A stretch of DNA of 64,000 bases. It comes from Desulfobacterales bacterium (GTDB taxonomy: Bacteria > Desulfobacterota > Desulfobacteria > Desulfobacterales > UBA11574). Shown here piece by piece: positions 8,845 through 17,574 of the stretch. The notes under the pieces are model-generated. The model was not told the DNA's origin. It searched no databases and saw nothing but the letters and a program-made list of their open reading frames with translations. How positions within the stretch are numbered: position 1 is the stretch's first letter; each line of letters begins with the position of its first letter. A program made the position numbers and the translations under genes. The stretch covers positions 1 through 64,000 of the forward strand of contig JAJDND010000085.1 of the NCBI GenBank assembly GCA_022340885.1. Reading direction: 5' to 3'.

Positions 8845-8990
8845 ATAAGTGGTTTCAAAACCCCCTCTCGGGCTCAATCTCTGTGTTGGACTGAAACGTC
8901 CAATCCTCGAAATACTACCGATATTCCTGCGGTTGGCCGTTTCAGTCCGTCTTGACCTTGAGCCCGATTGAAGATTTTTAAACCACTTCT
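8845..8990. repeat. MITE-like repeat R2, copy A
   Basis: An approximately 146-bp hairpin element between the thioesterase and rubrerythrin genes. It ends in inverted copies of AGAAGTGGTTT, and an inner inverted pair GGACTGAAACG/CGTTTCAGTCC makes most of it self-complementary. The reverse complement aligns over its whole length with copy B (60351-60496) and partly with copy C (19962-20070). Confidence 0.8.
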
Positions 8991-9009
8991 AAGCCGATCA
9001 GGCACTACT

Positions 9010-9516
9010 TTACTTTCCGATGGTTTTAAATTTTTCCTTGGGCGCTCCGCAAATCGGGCATTTGTCCGGTATCTTTTTGCTGGTCACATAACCGCAGACC
9101 TGGCAAACATGGTATGCTTTTACTTCTTCCTTGATCACCTGATAAATGGCGCGTTCATACAATTTTGCATGGAAGGTTTCAGCGTCTCTAGCCTGACTGA
9201 AAGTGATCGCGGCGGCTGTCTCGCCATCTTCTTCGGCATCTTTTATCAGCTCGGGATATTCAATTTCACTGACGGATTTTTCTTGCTGAAAGGATTTTTC
9301 CAAATTCGTATCCGTGTCCTTAACCAGTATATCTTTGACCAGGTTCAAGTGGCGGGTGGCATGAACCCTCTCGGCATCGGCGATGGCACGAAACAATAGC
9401 GCAATCTGCGGGATTCCTTCTTCTTCAGCCTTTTCTGCGTATGCCAGCAGTCTGAAATAAGCCTTTGCCTCCCCGATAAACGCCTTGTAAATGTTCTGCC
9501 TCGTTCTTTCGTTCAT
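9010..9516 (-). CDS. rubrerythrin
   Basis: A 168-residue rubrerythrin, a peroxide-reducing non-haem iron protein of anaerobes. The ferritin-like four-helix domain (residues 1-130) carries the diiron ligands in GEAKAYFRLLAYAEKA, ADAERVHATRH and ARDAETFHAKLYE. The C-terminal rubredoxin-like domain has two CxxC knuckles (CQVCGY and CPICGAPK, residues about 138-160) for the FeS4 centre. The ATG follows AAAGGAG. It acts in cytoplasmic oxidative-stress defence with an NAD(P)H-dependent electron donor not encoded nearby. It appears monocistronic. Confidence 0.95.
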   Translation of the reverse strand: MNERTRQNIYKAFIGEAKAYFRLLAYAEKAEEEGIPQIALLFRAIADAERVHATRHLNLVKDILVKDTDTNLEKSFQQEKSVSEIEYPELIKDAEEDGETAAAITFSQARDAETFHAKLYERAIYQVIKEEVKAYHVCQVCGYVTSKKIPDKCPICGAPKEKFKTIGK

Positions 9517-9720
9517 GGAAAAGTCTCCTTTAAATTCTCATTCAGTGAACCCTATCTTTGCAAAAGTCTGAGGACTTCAGAGCCAAGGCGCCAAGGGTTG
9601 GAAATCAAAAATGGGGGGATTTCGATGATATTTGTTTGAAACTCGAATAGATAATCCCCCTTTTGCCATGTTGTTTATGCAACGTTAGGTGAAAGCTGAG
9701 GACGTCCCCAATCTGCGTGT

Positions 9721-11541
9721 TCAGAGAATAGCGGTATTGGCGGCAGCCGCAATACGCTTGATAGCGTACGCGCGGTCTTTATCTGTCCGGATGCTTCCGG
9801 CGATGGTCACTTGATTTCCGTTTTTATCCCGATAGGAAAACATTCCTTTTTCATCGGTAAAACGGCGGGGATCGGCCGATTCGCCGGCACCTGAAATGAT
9901 GTCTCCGCCGGCATTGACAAGTGTTGTGTCTTCGGGTTTGCGACCCAGAATCATCTGCTGGAAGAGCATTTCTGCGTCTGCCTGAACAAAACTCACCCCG
10001 CCGGATCCTCGGCCCATAATTGACCATCCATTGGGAACGGCCGTCTGCCTTCCGTTGACATTTCTATAAAGTTGCCCGACCATGGCGCAGTGATCCGGGC
10101 TGCCGGGCCGCGCCTGAAGCCATTGCCGGAAGGTAACGGCATCACTGAGTTCCCGGCCGTCGGAAATCCCATGTGTTTCACGGTAATGTTTTCTTGCAGC
10201 TTCCACGATGCCCGGCCACAGCGCTTCCATCACTTCCAGTTCGCGTTGAAGCGCTTCTTTGGCAAATGCCTGTAAATCCGGGTCAAGGTCGCCGATCTCG
10301 CTCAGAAACCCTAATTTTTCCAGCCCGTGATCTCGAAATCCGAATTGTCCGCCCACACGGAGATACATCGATTTTACAACATGTTCGCCGTCATCATCGC
10401 GTTTGACGGACCCATCCGCATTATGCGCATACGAAAAATCAGGCGTAATCACACATTTGGTAATACCGCCGATATCACCTGCTGTTACGGATTTAATAGG
10501 CCGCCGCGGCATTTGTTTCCCTTCCCAGAATTTTAGGCCTGGATCGATATTCTGCGTCACACCGCAAATTCCCATGATGGGGACAACATCGCGCATTTGC
10601 GATGTTTCGAAGAGTTTTACCAGGTTGCCCGCTGCAAACACAAATGTGCCGCCTTCGGCCACCACTGTGCCGTCGGCGGTTTCCAGCGCTTCAATGCCGC
10701 CGTCTTCTGCAAATCGTATATTTGAAATTTTCGTTTCCGGATGAAATGTCACATTGAAGCCGGCATGCGTTTCCATGTGGTGAAGGACAAGGCGTGCCGC
10801 AACCTCGGACTGAAACGCGCCGCCGTCTTGAAGTACACAAGTGCCTCCCGCCAATTCGCCCTCGACTTCAGCCAGCCCGTAGGCACCGTCGCATAAAGCC
10901 GTGATGGTATCATAGGTTATCGTTCTCGAATTCAGGCCGTTTTCATTGCATGTTTCAAGTCCGCCGGTAATATAATCCGGCGGGAGTTTGCGGTCCATGA
11001 ATTTGAGAATACCACAGCCATCTTTTTCATAACCGTAAGTAAAATTGGACCTCAGCTTGAAATCGGGTATAGGGCCGTCCAGTTCGGCCATGGTCTCATG
11101 CCAAAGCTGCATGCTTCGTGTACCGATCTGGATCTGTCTTCCCAAACGCTTTTCAAATTCTTCCGCCTCAACCCCCTGATCGGCGGCAACATACTGCAGC
11201 AGCCATTCCAGCCCGCGGTTTGAAAATCCTTCCAAGCGCTTTTCCAGTTTCATATCCGGAGACCCGAGCATTCGGCCGCCATCGGCAAAGGTCAGCCGGA
11301 GATTGAGACGATGGATTCCATGCTCGAAATCATGCAGTGTCTCGTCTGGCTGCAAATGCGCACCGATTTGCGCGCTGATCTGCCGCGCAGCCTCGGTGTT
11401 TTTATCAAAGATGTGAATTTCTGGAAGTGTCAAGCCCTCGGCTTCATAAAGCCGGGTCAGCCGGTAGGCCGTCCACACACCGACGTTGCCGGCACCGACA
11501 ATATAAATAACACGTGGATATTCCTTGGAACCTGTCGCCAC
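9721..11541 (-). CDS. FAD-dependent oxidoreductase-like protein
   Basis: A 606-residue protein with an N-terminal dinucleotide-binding fold (VIYIVGAGNVGVWTAYRL, residues about 10-27, GxGxxG as GAGNVG; IHIFDKN ends the second strand). A mid-region GGTCVLQDGGAFQSEVAARLV and FVFAAGNLVKLFET resemble DAO-type FAD enzymes, with the second FAD contact near NGWSIMGRGSGGVSFVQADA (about 510-530). There is no signal peptide or transmembrane segment. Neither catalytic residues nor substrate can be named, and I know no close family. It appears monocistronic, with about 400 bases free upstream. Confidence 0.6.
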   Translation of the reverse strand: MATGSKEYPRVIYIVGAGNVGVWTAYRLTRLYEAEGLTLPEIHIFDKNTEAARQISAQIGAHLQPDETLHDFEHGIHRLNLRLTFADGGRMLGSPDMKLEKRLEGFSNRGLEWLLQYVAADQGVEAEEFEKRLGRQIQIGTRSMQLWHETMAELDGPIPDFKLRSNFTYGYEKDGCGILKFMDRKLPPDYITGGLETCNENGLNSRTITYDTITALCDGAYGLAEVEGELAGGTCVLQDGGAFQSEVAARLVLHHMETHAGFNVTFHPETKISNIRFAEDGGIEALETADGTVVAEGGTFVFAAGNLVKLFETSQMRDVVPIMGICGVTQNIDPGLKFWEGKQMPRRPIKSVTAGDIGGITKCVITPDFSYAHNADGSVKRDDDGEHVVKSMYLRVGGQFGFRDHGLEKLGFLSEIGDLDPDLQAFAKEALQRELEVMEALWPGIVEAARKHYRETHGISDGRELSDAVTFRQWLQARPGSPDHCAMVGQLYRNVNGRQTAVPNGWSIMGRGSGGVSFVQADAEMLFQQMILGRKPEDTTLVNAGGDIISGAGESADPRRFTDEKGMFSYRDKNGNQVTIAGSIRTDKDRAYAIKRIAAAANTAIL

Positions 11542-11764
11542 TATATTTTCCCCTTCATAATTTTGATGAACTCTTAAAACATCGAAATCATCAATTTCGG
11601 CTTCAAGAAATGGCGTCCTTCACCAAAAAGGTGCCGAAAAGATAATGCCTCGTGATTTTACTCTGTGTCCTGAATGGATCAAGTCACGAAGGGCTGCCAT
11701 TTAAGCAGTCAATCTAAACCGCTGATAATATGACATTTGATGCTAAAACAGGTAAGATTGGGTC

Positions 11765-11793
11765 TTGACAGTATTCAATATGATTTCTATCAT
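11765..11793 (+). promoter_or_regulatory. sigma-70-type promoter
   Basis: TTGACA (11765-11770), a 17-base spacer and TATCAT (11788-11793) precede the small membrane protein gene at 11939 by about 145 bases. The rest of the interval 11542-11938 is AT-rich and holds no other visible feature. Confidence 0.5.
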
Positions 11794-11938
11794 TTATATA
11801 TAATGATGTCAATGAGCATCAAGAACCTTCCAATAAACGGGCAAAAGGACGAAGCAGATAATTTTACCTATAATATCAATTAATTTAAAAAATCAATTCT
11901 CGAAATTACCCAACAATCCAAAATGACAGGATAACGAA

Positions 11939-12331
11939 ATGAAAAAAATACTCGTTTATTTTTCAGCCGGATGCCTGGGCGGGCTGGCCAACAGCCTGGC
12001 GGTGTGGGCGTTCGGTGCTAACGGAATCACGCATCAGTTCGGGGTGGCCATAGCCCCGACTCTGACACCCGCCTGGTTATACCCCCGAATCGTGTGGGGA
12101 GGAATCTGGGGCTTTGTATTCTTGCTGCCCTTTTTAAACAGCAAGCTCATTTTAAAAGGTGCGATCATCAGTATTTTCCCAACCCTTGTTCAGCTATTTG
12201 TGGTGTTTCCGCTCAAAGCCCACAAAGGTTATTTGGGACTGGATCTCGGGATGTACACACCGGTATTTGTGGTCATTTTCAATCTGGTGTGGGGAATCGT
12301 CGCGGCGTTTGCCATAAAATTTTCAAAATAA
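11939..12331 (+). CDS. small integral membrane protein
   Basis: A 130-residue hydrophobic protein with four predicted membrane segments at about residues 4-25, 50-68, 74-92 and 107-127, with short loops. The start is the ATG at 11939 after AGGATAA. Glycine-rich helices (SAGCLGGLANSLAVWAFG) suggest tight packing, but no transporter signature is visible. I do not recognise the family. It stands alone on the plus strand behind a sigma-70-like promoter. Confidence 0.6.
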   Translation: MKKILVYFSAGCLGGLANSLAVWAFGANGITHQFGVAIAPTLTPAWLYPRIVWGGIWGFVFLLPFLNSKLILKGAIISIFPTLVQLFVVFPLKAHKGYLGLDLGMYTPVFVVIFNLVWGIVAAFAIKFSK

Positions 12332-12567
12332 CAATTTAATTTGTTTTTTAATTCTTTTAAAGCAAACGTTGCCGACACCATGGGGAATGAATCAAGGGCT
12401 ATCCCATAACATTATGATACCGCTTGATTTGTGGTTGGCATTTTTCGTCCAATCTCTTTCAGGATGCCGGCTAGTTGGAGCTCTTTTTTCTCTTCAGGGA
12501 TCTCTGGAAAAAATTGAATCGTTCGATGTCACGAAAAATTGTAAGACAGGTTTTTATTCGGGAGCCA

Positions 12568-13026
12568 TTAACTTTCCAAAAACGTCTTCAATCTTTGCGC
12601 ATGATTCTCTTCTTCTTGAATAATGTCGTGGAGTTGGTCCAGGGTCTTCTGATCTTCGATCAGAGGCTGGAGCATTTTGTAAAACATGGCTGTATCTTTT
12701 TCAAATTCTATGGCCGCTTCGATCAGGTCCTCGATCTTTTCCATGTTTGAAAAATCGGCGTCCTCGAGAGCAAAACTATGGGCACCCACGGCATTTTGGA
12801 GCAACTCTTTTCCCATTTTTTCCTGCTCGGGATAATTTCCGCCGTCCGGAGCTGTCTTTTTCAACGCGGTAAACCATTCGATGTGCCGGGCTTCTTCATC
12901 GGCAAGCCAATCCATCACGGACCGCAGGAGTTGATCGTCAATGTTTCCTGCGGCTTTTCGATAGACGCGTTCGCCGTTTTGCTCGATCTGCACAGCAATA
13001 TCGATAATGTCTTTTAAAGAAAACAT
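12568..13026 (-). CDS. ferritin-like diiron (rubrerythrin-family) protein
   Basis: A 152-residue four-helix ferritin-like protein starting at the ATG at 13026, after GGAAAG; the open frame extends 13 codons further up without a ribosome site. Diiron ligands are visible as EQNGERVYRKAA (helix 1), DEEARHIEWF (E-x-x-H, helix 2), EFEKDTAMFYKML (helix 3) and EEENHAQRL (E-x-x-H, helix 4). It lacks the rubredoxin tail, so it resembles erythrin/YciE-type ferritin-like proteins of anaerobes involved in iron or peroxide handling. A cluster of short palindromes lies in its leader. Confidence 0.85.
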   Translation of the reverse strand: MFSLKDIIDIAVQIEQNGERVYRKAAGNIDDQLLRSVMDWLADEEARHIEWFTALKKTAPDGGNYPEQEKMGKELLQNAVGAHSFALEDADFSNMEKIEDLIEAAIEFEKDTAMFYKMLQPLIEDQKTLDQLHDIIQEEENHAQRLKTFLES

Positions 13027-13059
13027 TTTTTCTTTCCAAGACTCCGCGTCAACTACCAC

Positions 13060-13160
13060 CCGCAAAGCGGATGGCTTGAATTTTCGGCCATAGGCCGAAA
13101 AGGCAGAAGCACGTCAGTGCTTTCGACGTTGAACTTGCATCCGGGTGCAAAGCACCCGGT
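13060..13160. repeat. cluster of four short palindromes
   Basis: Four unrelated perfect or near-perfect palindromes stand in a row within 100 bases: CCGCAAAGCGG (13060), arms TTTTCGGCC/GGCCGAAAA (13081-13101), arms AAGCAC/GTGCTT (13107-13122) and CCGGGTGCAAAGCACCCGG (13141-13159). They lie in the leader of the ferritin-like gene and behind the stop of the next gene. Intrinsic terminator T-runs are lacking. Confidence 0.6.
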
Positions 13161-13183
13161 TTGTCTTGCAAGAATGAACCCGG

Positions 13184-13582
13184 TTAGCTTTCCAAAATGA
13201 TTTCAAGGGGAATGGCGTGAACGCTGTTTGATATTTCTCGCGTAGATCCGAGCCGCCAGTCAACACACCGGATTTTGCCGTCTAAAAGCGCGTCGATGTT
13301 TTGAACCAGCCCTTTAATATTGATGATCGGATGACGGGAAAAGACTTCGGGCAGGCCGTATGTGAGGCTGCAGGAAATGCATTTCCCGGGACGCTGGGTC
13401 AGGCGCAACACGAATTCAAGCCGGTTTTTCCGGATTCCACTATATTCAAGGCAAATATCGTAAGCACCTTCTTCGGCATCCCCGTAAAGGGCGTCAAAAA
13501 ACCGGTCCGACCGGTCTTCCGGGAATAGCTGTTTCAATATTTCAGGAGTAAACAGTCTGCCAAAATTCTTGTCTTCCATCAC
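13184..13582 (-). CDS. conserved hypothetical protein
   Basis: A 132-residue soluble protein with no signal sequence. The N-terminus (FGRLFTPEILKQLFPEDRSD) is helical and the rest is beta-rich, with one CxxC-like pair (KCISCSLTYG) in the middle. I recognise no domain, and family recall is too weak to name a function. It follows the decayed-repeat region, and its downstream palindrome cluster separates it from the ferritin-like gene, with which it could share a transcript. Confidence 0.6.
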   Translation of the reverse strand: MMEDKNFGRLFTPEILKQLFPEDRSDRFFDALYGDAEEGAYDICLEYSGIRKNRLEFVLRLTQRPGKCISCSLTYGLPEVFSRHPIINIKGLVQNIDALLDGKIRCVDWRLGSTREISNSVHAIPLEIILES

Positions 13583-13640
13583 CCTCAGAACCTCATAGGA
13601 TTATAGAATCAGATTATCATGGCTTAAGGTTATGTGTCTG

Positions 13641-13773
13641 AAATCACAAATAAGAAGCACCAAATTACAAACAAATCTCAAATTCCGACATTCAATGACC
13701 AAAACCTTTGAAGCCAAAAATTGTTTGGATTTTCGAATTTTGATTATTTGGATTTATTTGATATTTGTGATTT
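13641..13773. repeat. AT-rich imperfect inverted repeat
   Basis: The arms AAATCACAAATA (13641) and TATTTGTGATTT (about 13762-13773) face each other across about 110 bases of AT-rich sequence that itself contains partial complementarity (CCAAATTAC against TTTGGATTT). It looks like a dispersed non-coding repeat rather than a promoter. Confidence 0.45.
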
Positions 13774-13865
13774 GATATTTATCATTTCAGCAAGTCAGCG
13801 AACATTCAACAAAGCAAATCCTCTCTCCAAGGATAACCAAAGTTTGCTCTTCTGAACCACGTCTT

Positions 13866-14327
13866 CTATCCAATACGGGGCATCAATGTCCATTTGATCA
13901 TCCAGCATTGGGCAGCCGGATCTTTGTCCAAACATACGATGCCGCTGTTCTGGAATTTAAAAACCGGTTTTTCAAAAGATCCCGTAATCAAATGGGCTGT
14001 CAGCCGTTCCATGAACGGCAGATGGCCTACCAGCATACCGTCTTCCGTACTATCGATGGAATCGGCAACGACGCTCACGTCATCCATGGGATTAAGGCCG
14101 CTGCGTTCATGAATCCCTCCTGACGGCTTGAGCGCCGCTTCAAGGATTTCAGCGGTCTGACGGGCCCTGGTCTTTCCGCTGTGAGTGATCGTTGATACGT
14201 GAATCCCATATCCTTTGGCCACCTGGGCGATGCGTTCGGTTTCGGCAATACCTTCCTGAGAAAGTCCTTTTTGGGGATCTTGGTCCTTGGGCAAACTTTT
14301 GCCGTGTTGAACAAGATAAAGTGCCAT
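13866..14327 (-). CDS. SixA-type phosphohistidine phosphatase
   Basis: A 153-residue histidine-phosphatase-superfamily protein. The N-terminal catalytic box reads YLVQHGKS, so the usual RHG is QHG, a variant found in a SixA subgroup. The second Arg box SGKTRARQTAEIL (about residues 50-62) and the C-terminal His in VGHLPFM (about 100) are intact. SixA removes phosphate from phosphohistidine proteins. The gene begins 63 bases after ppdK, whose enzyme works through a phosphohistidine, so the two are probably co-transcribed. A link between them is inference. Confidence 0.8.
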   Translation of the reverse strand: MALYLVQHGKSLPKDQDPQKGLSQEGIAETERIAQVAKGYGIHVSTITHSGKTRARQTAEILEAALKPSGGIHERSGLNPMDDVSVVADSIDSTEDGMLVGHLPFMERLTAHLITGSFEKPVFKFQNSGIVCLDKDPAAQCWMIKWTLMPRIG

Positions 14328-14390
14328 AACGCCCTCCTTGAGATTTCGTCAAATCGAGCATCTAACCATTTGACGATTTGACGATAATCC

Positions 14391-17129
14391 CTAACTCTTT
14401 GCTTTTTTCTCTCTCAAGGCTGCGTGTGCGGCGGCCAGCCTCGCCACCGGTATCCGAAACGGCGAGCACGATACATATGTCAAACCCAATTCGTGACACA
14501 ACTGAATCGAATCCGGATCCCCGCCGTGTTCACCGCAGATGCCGCATTCCAGATCGGGCCGCACAGACCGACCTTTTTGAACCGCGATTTTCATCAGCAA
14601 ACCAACACCGTCCCGGTCGATAATTGCAAATGGATTTTCCGGGAGGATTTCTTTTTCCATGTACTCGATCAAGAACCCGGCTTCGGCGTCGTCCCTGGAT
14701 ATACCGAAGGTGGTCTGGGTCAGGTCATTGGTTCCAAAGGAAATAAAGGCGGCATATTCCGCAATCTGATCACAGGTAAGCGCGGCACGGGGAATCTCGA
14801 TCATGGTACCGAACTTGTAATCCGGCTCAATCCCCTGTTCCTTCATCACCTGCCGGGCCTCGGATTCGAGGACCTTACGCTGTATCTTCAACTCATTCAC
14901 ATGGCTGGTCAGCGGAATCATCACTTCGGGATGCACATCGATGCCTTCTTTTGCCACCATACACGCGGCCTCGAATATGGCACGGACCTGCATAACGGTC
15001 AGTTCCGGAATATGGATGCCCAGGCGGACGCCGCGAAGTCCCAGCATGGGGTTTGCTTCGTGAAGACTCTCTACGCGTTTGAGAATGTTTTCCTCTTTTT
15101 CGATCTTTTCCAGCAGCGTATCGATCTCTTCGAGTGTTCCCGCGTTTTGCAGTCGAATCTTATGATCCGACAGATCACGCAGCAAATCAACATGGTTGGG
15201 CAGAAATTCATGCAGCGGCGGATCGATCAGGCGAATGATCACCGGCAATCCGTCCATAACCCGAAAAAGACCGGCAAAGTCCTCCCGCTGAAAAGGCAGA
15301 AGCGCTTCGAGGGCTTCACGCCGCTCACTCGGCAGGTCGGTCATAATCATTTTCTGTACAAAAGGGAGCCGTTCAGCTTCGAAAAACATGTGTTCGGTGC
15401 GGCACAGGCCGATGCCTTCGGCACCGTAATCCCTGGCCCGCTGAGCATCGGCAGGATAATCCGCGTTGGTCCATACACCGAGCCTGCGGAAGTCATCCGC
15501 CCATGAAAGAAGTTTCATCAGCCAGGGGTCCTTGATGTCCGGCACCATGGTTTCGACCTTTCCGGCATACACCTCACCGATGGTGCCGTCGATGGAAATC
15601 CAGTCCCCCTCCTTGATGACCTTGTCTTTGACTTCTATGTGTCGCTTGATCATGTCGATTTTCATCTCGGAAACGCCGACCACGGCCGGCTTGCCGAACT
15701 GACGGGCGACCAGCGCCGCATGGCTGGTTCGACCGCCCCGGCTGGTGAGAATGCCCTGAGCGGCCAGCATCCCGTGCACATCATCCGGCCGGGTTTCAGG
15801 CCGAACCATGATCACTTTTTTGTTTTCCGACTTGGACCACATTTCGGCGATATCCGCATCAAGAGCGACAACGCCGAAAGCCGCACCGGGAGATACGTTC
15901 AGCCCCCTGGCCAGCAAGTCTCCTCTGGCCCTGACCGTCTTTACGGCATCTCTGTCAAACTGGGGATGCAGAAAAAAATCGACCTGTTCCGGGCTGATGC
16001 GCATCACCGCCTCTTCACGGCTGACCAACCCTTCCTCCACCATCTCCACGGCAATCCGCACCGCAGCCTGAGCCGTACGTTTACCGTCGCGCGTCTGCAA
16101 CATCCAGAGTTTGCCCTTTTCAATGGTGAACTCCACATCCTGCATTTCTCGATAATGCGCGTCCAGTTTACCGCAGATCTTTTCAAATTCTTCGTAGACC
16201 TCCGGCATCTCGGCTTTGAGTTTGTCGATATTTTTGGTGATGCGGATACCGGCGACCACATCTTCGCCCTGGGCGTTGGTCAGGTAATCTCCCTCGATAC
16301 GGCTTTCACCTGTTGAACCGTCTCGGGTCATGGCCACACCGGTAGCACTATCATTTCCCATGTTTCCAAAAACCATGGTCACGATATTTACCGCCGTTCC
16401 CAAATCATGTGAAATCTTTGCGGCATTTCTATAATCCACCGCTCGCTTGCCGTTCCAACTCCTGAAAACAGCTTCCGTAGCCATAAACAGCTGCTCATAC
16501 GGATCGACCGGAAAAAAGCGGCCGGCATATTTTTTGAAAACGGTTTTGAACTTCTCTGTTATCCGCTTCCAGTCTTCGGCCGACAGTTCCGCATCGGTTT
16601 CCACGCCGGCTTTGATCCGGGCTTCGGTAATGATGTCCTCAAAGGCCTCGTCCGGAACTTCCATCACAACATTGCCGAACATCTGAATCAAACGGCGATA
16701 TGAATCGAAAACAAAGCGTTCATCGCCGGTCAATTTGACCATCCCCTCGGTTGTCTTATCGTTCAACCCGATATTAAGAACCGTATCCATCATGCCGGGC
16801 ATGGAAAATTTTGCGCCGCTTCGACAGGAAACGAGCAATGGATTGTCTTGATCGCCGAATTTTTTCCCGGTTTTTTCTTCAATCGCTTTTAAACCTTCAA
16901 GCATTTGTTCTTTCATTTTTTCGGGAAAGGCGCCGCCTGAATCAAGATAAGCATTGCAGGCTTCGGTTGTCACGGTAAAACCCGGCGGCACCGGAATGCC
17001 GATTCGGACCATTTCCGCCATGTTGGCGCCTTTTCCGCCGAGCAGTCCCCGTACGTTTTCCCAATCCCCGCCGACATAGGCTTCTACTTCATCGACCTCA
17101 TCCAAGAGATAAACCCACTTTTTAGCCAT
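14391..17129 (-). CDS. ppdK: pyruvate, phosphate dikinase
   Basis: A 912-residue full-length PPDK, which interconverts pyruvate, ATP and Pi with PEP, AMP and PPi in the cytoplasm. The domain order is visible: ATP-grasp (residues about 1-340, GGKGANMAEM at 29-38 and SGAKFSMPGMMDTVLNIG), a swivelling phosphohistidine domain with TSRGGRTSHAALVARQFGKP (His about 459), and a C-terminal TIM barrel with the PEP-binding Cys in GICGEHGGDP. The ATG follows GAGAGGTGC. In anaerobes it serves gluconeogenesis or PPi-linked glycolysis. A sigma-70 promoter lies upstream; a SixA-like phosphatase gene follows. Confidence 0.97.
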   Translation of the reverse strand: MAKKWVYLLDEVDEVEAYVGGDWENVRGLLGGKGANMAEMVRIGIPVPPGFTVTTEACNAYLDSGGAFPEKMKEQMLEGLKAIEEKTGKKFGDQDNPLLVSCRSGAKFSMPGMMDTVLNIGLNDKTTEGMVKLTGDERFVFDSYRRLIQMFGNVVMEVPDEAFEDIITEARIKAGVETDAELSAEDWKRITEKFKTVFKKYAGRFFPVDPYEQLFMATEAVFRSWNGKRAVDYRNAAKISHDLGTAVNIVTMVFGNMGNDSATGVAMTRDGSTGESRIEGDYLTNAQGEDVVAGIRITKNIDKLKAEMPEVYEEFEKICGKLDAHYREMQDVEFTIEKGKLWMLQTRDGKRTAQAAVRIAVEMVEEGLVSREEAVMRISPEQVDFFLHPQFDRDAVKTVRARGDLLARGLNVSPGAAFGVVALDADIAEMWSKSENKKVIMVRPETRPDDVHGMLAAQGILTSRGGRTSHAALVARQFGKPAVVGVSEMKIDMIKRHIEVKDKVIKEGDWISIDGTIGEVYAGKVETMVPDIKDPWLMKLLSWADDFRRLGVWTNADYPADAQRARDYGAEGIGLCRTEHMFFEAERLPFVQKMIMTDLPSERREALEALLPFQREDFAGLFRVMDGLPVIIRLIDPPLHEFLPNHVDLLRDLSDHKIRLQNAGTLEEIDTLLEKIEKEENILKRVESLHEANPMLGLRGVRLGIHIPELTVMQVRAIFEAACMVAKEGIDVHPEVMIPLTSHVNELKIQRKVLESEARQVMKEQGIEPDYKFGTMIEIPRAALTCDQIAEYAAFISFGTNDLTQTTFGISRDDAEAGFLIEYMEKEILPENPFAIIDRDGVGLLMKIAVQKGRSVRPDLECGICGEHGGDPDSIQLCHELGLTYVSCSPFRIPVARLAAAHAALREKKAKS

Positions 17130-17304
17130 TTTGAAGCACCTCTCAATTGAAAAATTAAATTAGAATATTGAAACAACACAGTTAGCCATAAAAATGATTA
17201 TCCGTATTTTTTCTTCGGATATGATAATTACCAGTGAAATATCCGGGCTTGAATTCGACAACCTATAAATGTTATGGGAGAGTGAACAATATGCGAGACT
17301 ATTT

Positions 17305-17332
17305 AGTATAATAAAATCGATTTGCCTGTCAA
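17305..17332 (-). promoter_or_regulatory. sigma-70-type promoter of ppdK
   Basis: On the minus strand TTGACA (17332-17327), a 16-base spacer and TATACT (17310-17305) stand about 180 bases ahead of the ppdK ATG. It points away from the nitroreductase pseudogene. Confidence 0.6.
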
Positions 17333-17365
17333 CGGAAAAGCCTTTTCGTTTTAAGGAGCCGCACG

Positions 17366-17574
17366 GTGGACATCGTTCAGGCATTACAAACCCGAAAGAG
17401 CATCAGAGATTTCAAACTCGATCCCGTCTCTAAAACAATTCTCAAAGAAATCCTGGCAACGGCGACCCGGGCCCCTTCGGCTGAGAACAGCCAGCCTTGA
17501 GAATTCACCATTGTCGCCGGGGATGTCCTCGATGCCGTCAAAAGAAAAAATTTGGAATTTATATGTTTTTCACA
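17366..17574 (+). pseudogene. nitroreductase family protein, N-terminal fragment with nonsense codon
   Basis: A GTG at 17366 behind AAGGAG opens a frame reading VDIVQALQTRKSIRDFKLDP, then LLxEIL-type and RAPSAENSQP segments. This is the FMN-binding start of the nitroreductase family. The next codon, normally Trp in the QPWEF motif, is TGA at about 17498-17500, and EFTIVAGDVLDAVKR continues in the same frame after it. The similarity ends at about 17550, where the 3' end of nrdJ begins. The gene thus has a nonsense mutation and has lost about two thirds of its length. Confidence 0.8.

Noticed and set aside
14424..15506. A 360-codon plus-strand frame within ppdK
   Set aside because: It lies antisense to well-conserved PPDK codons and its translation resembles nothing; it is a GC-driven shadow.
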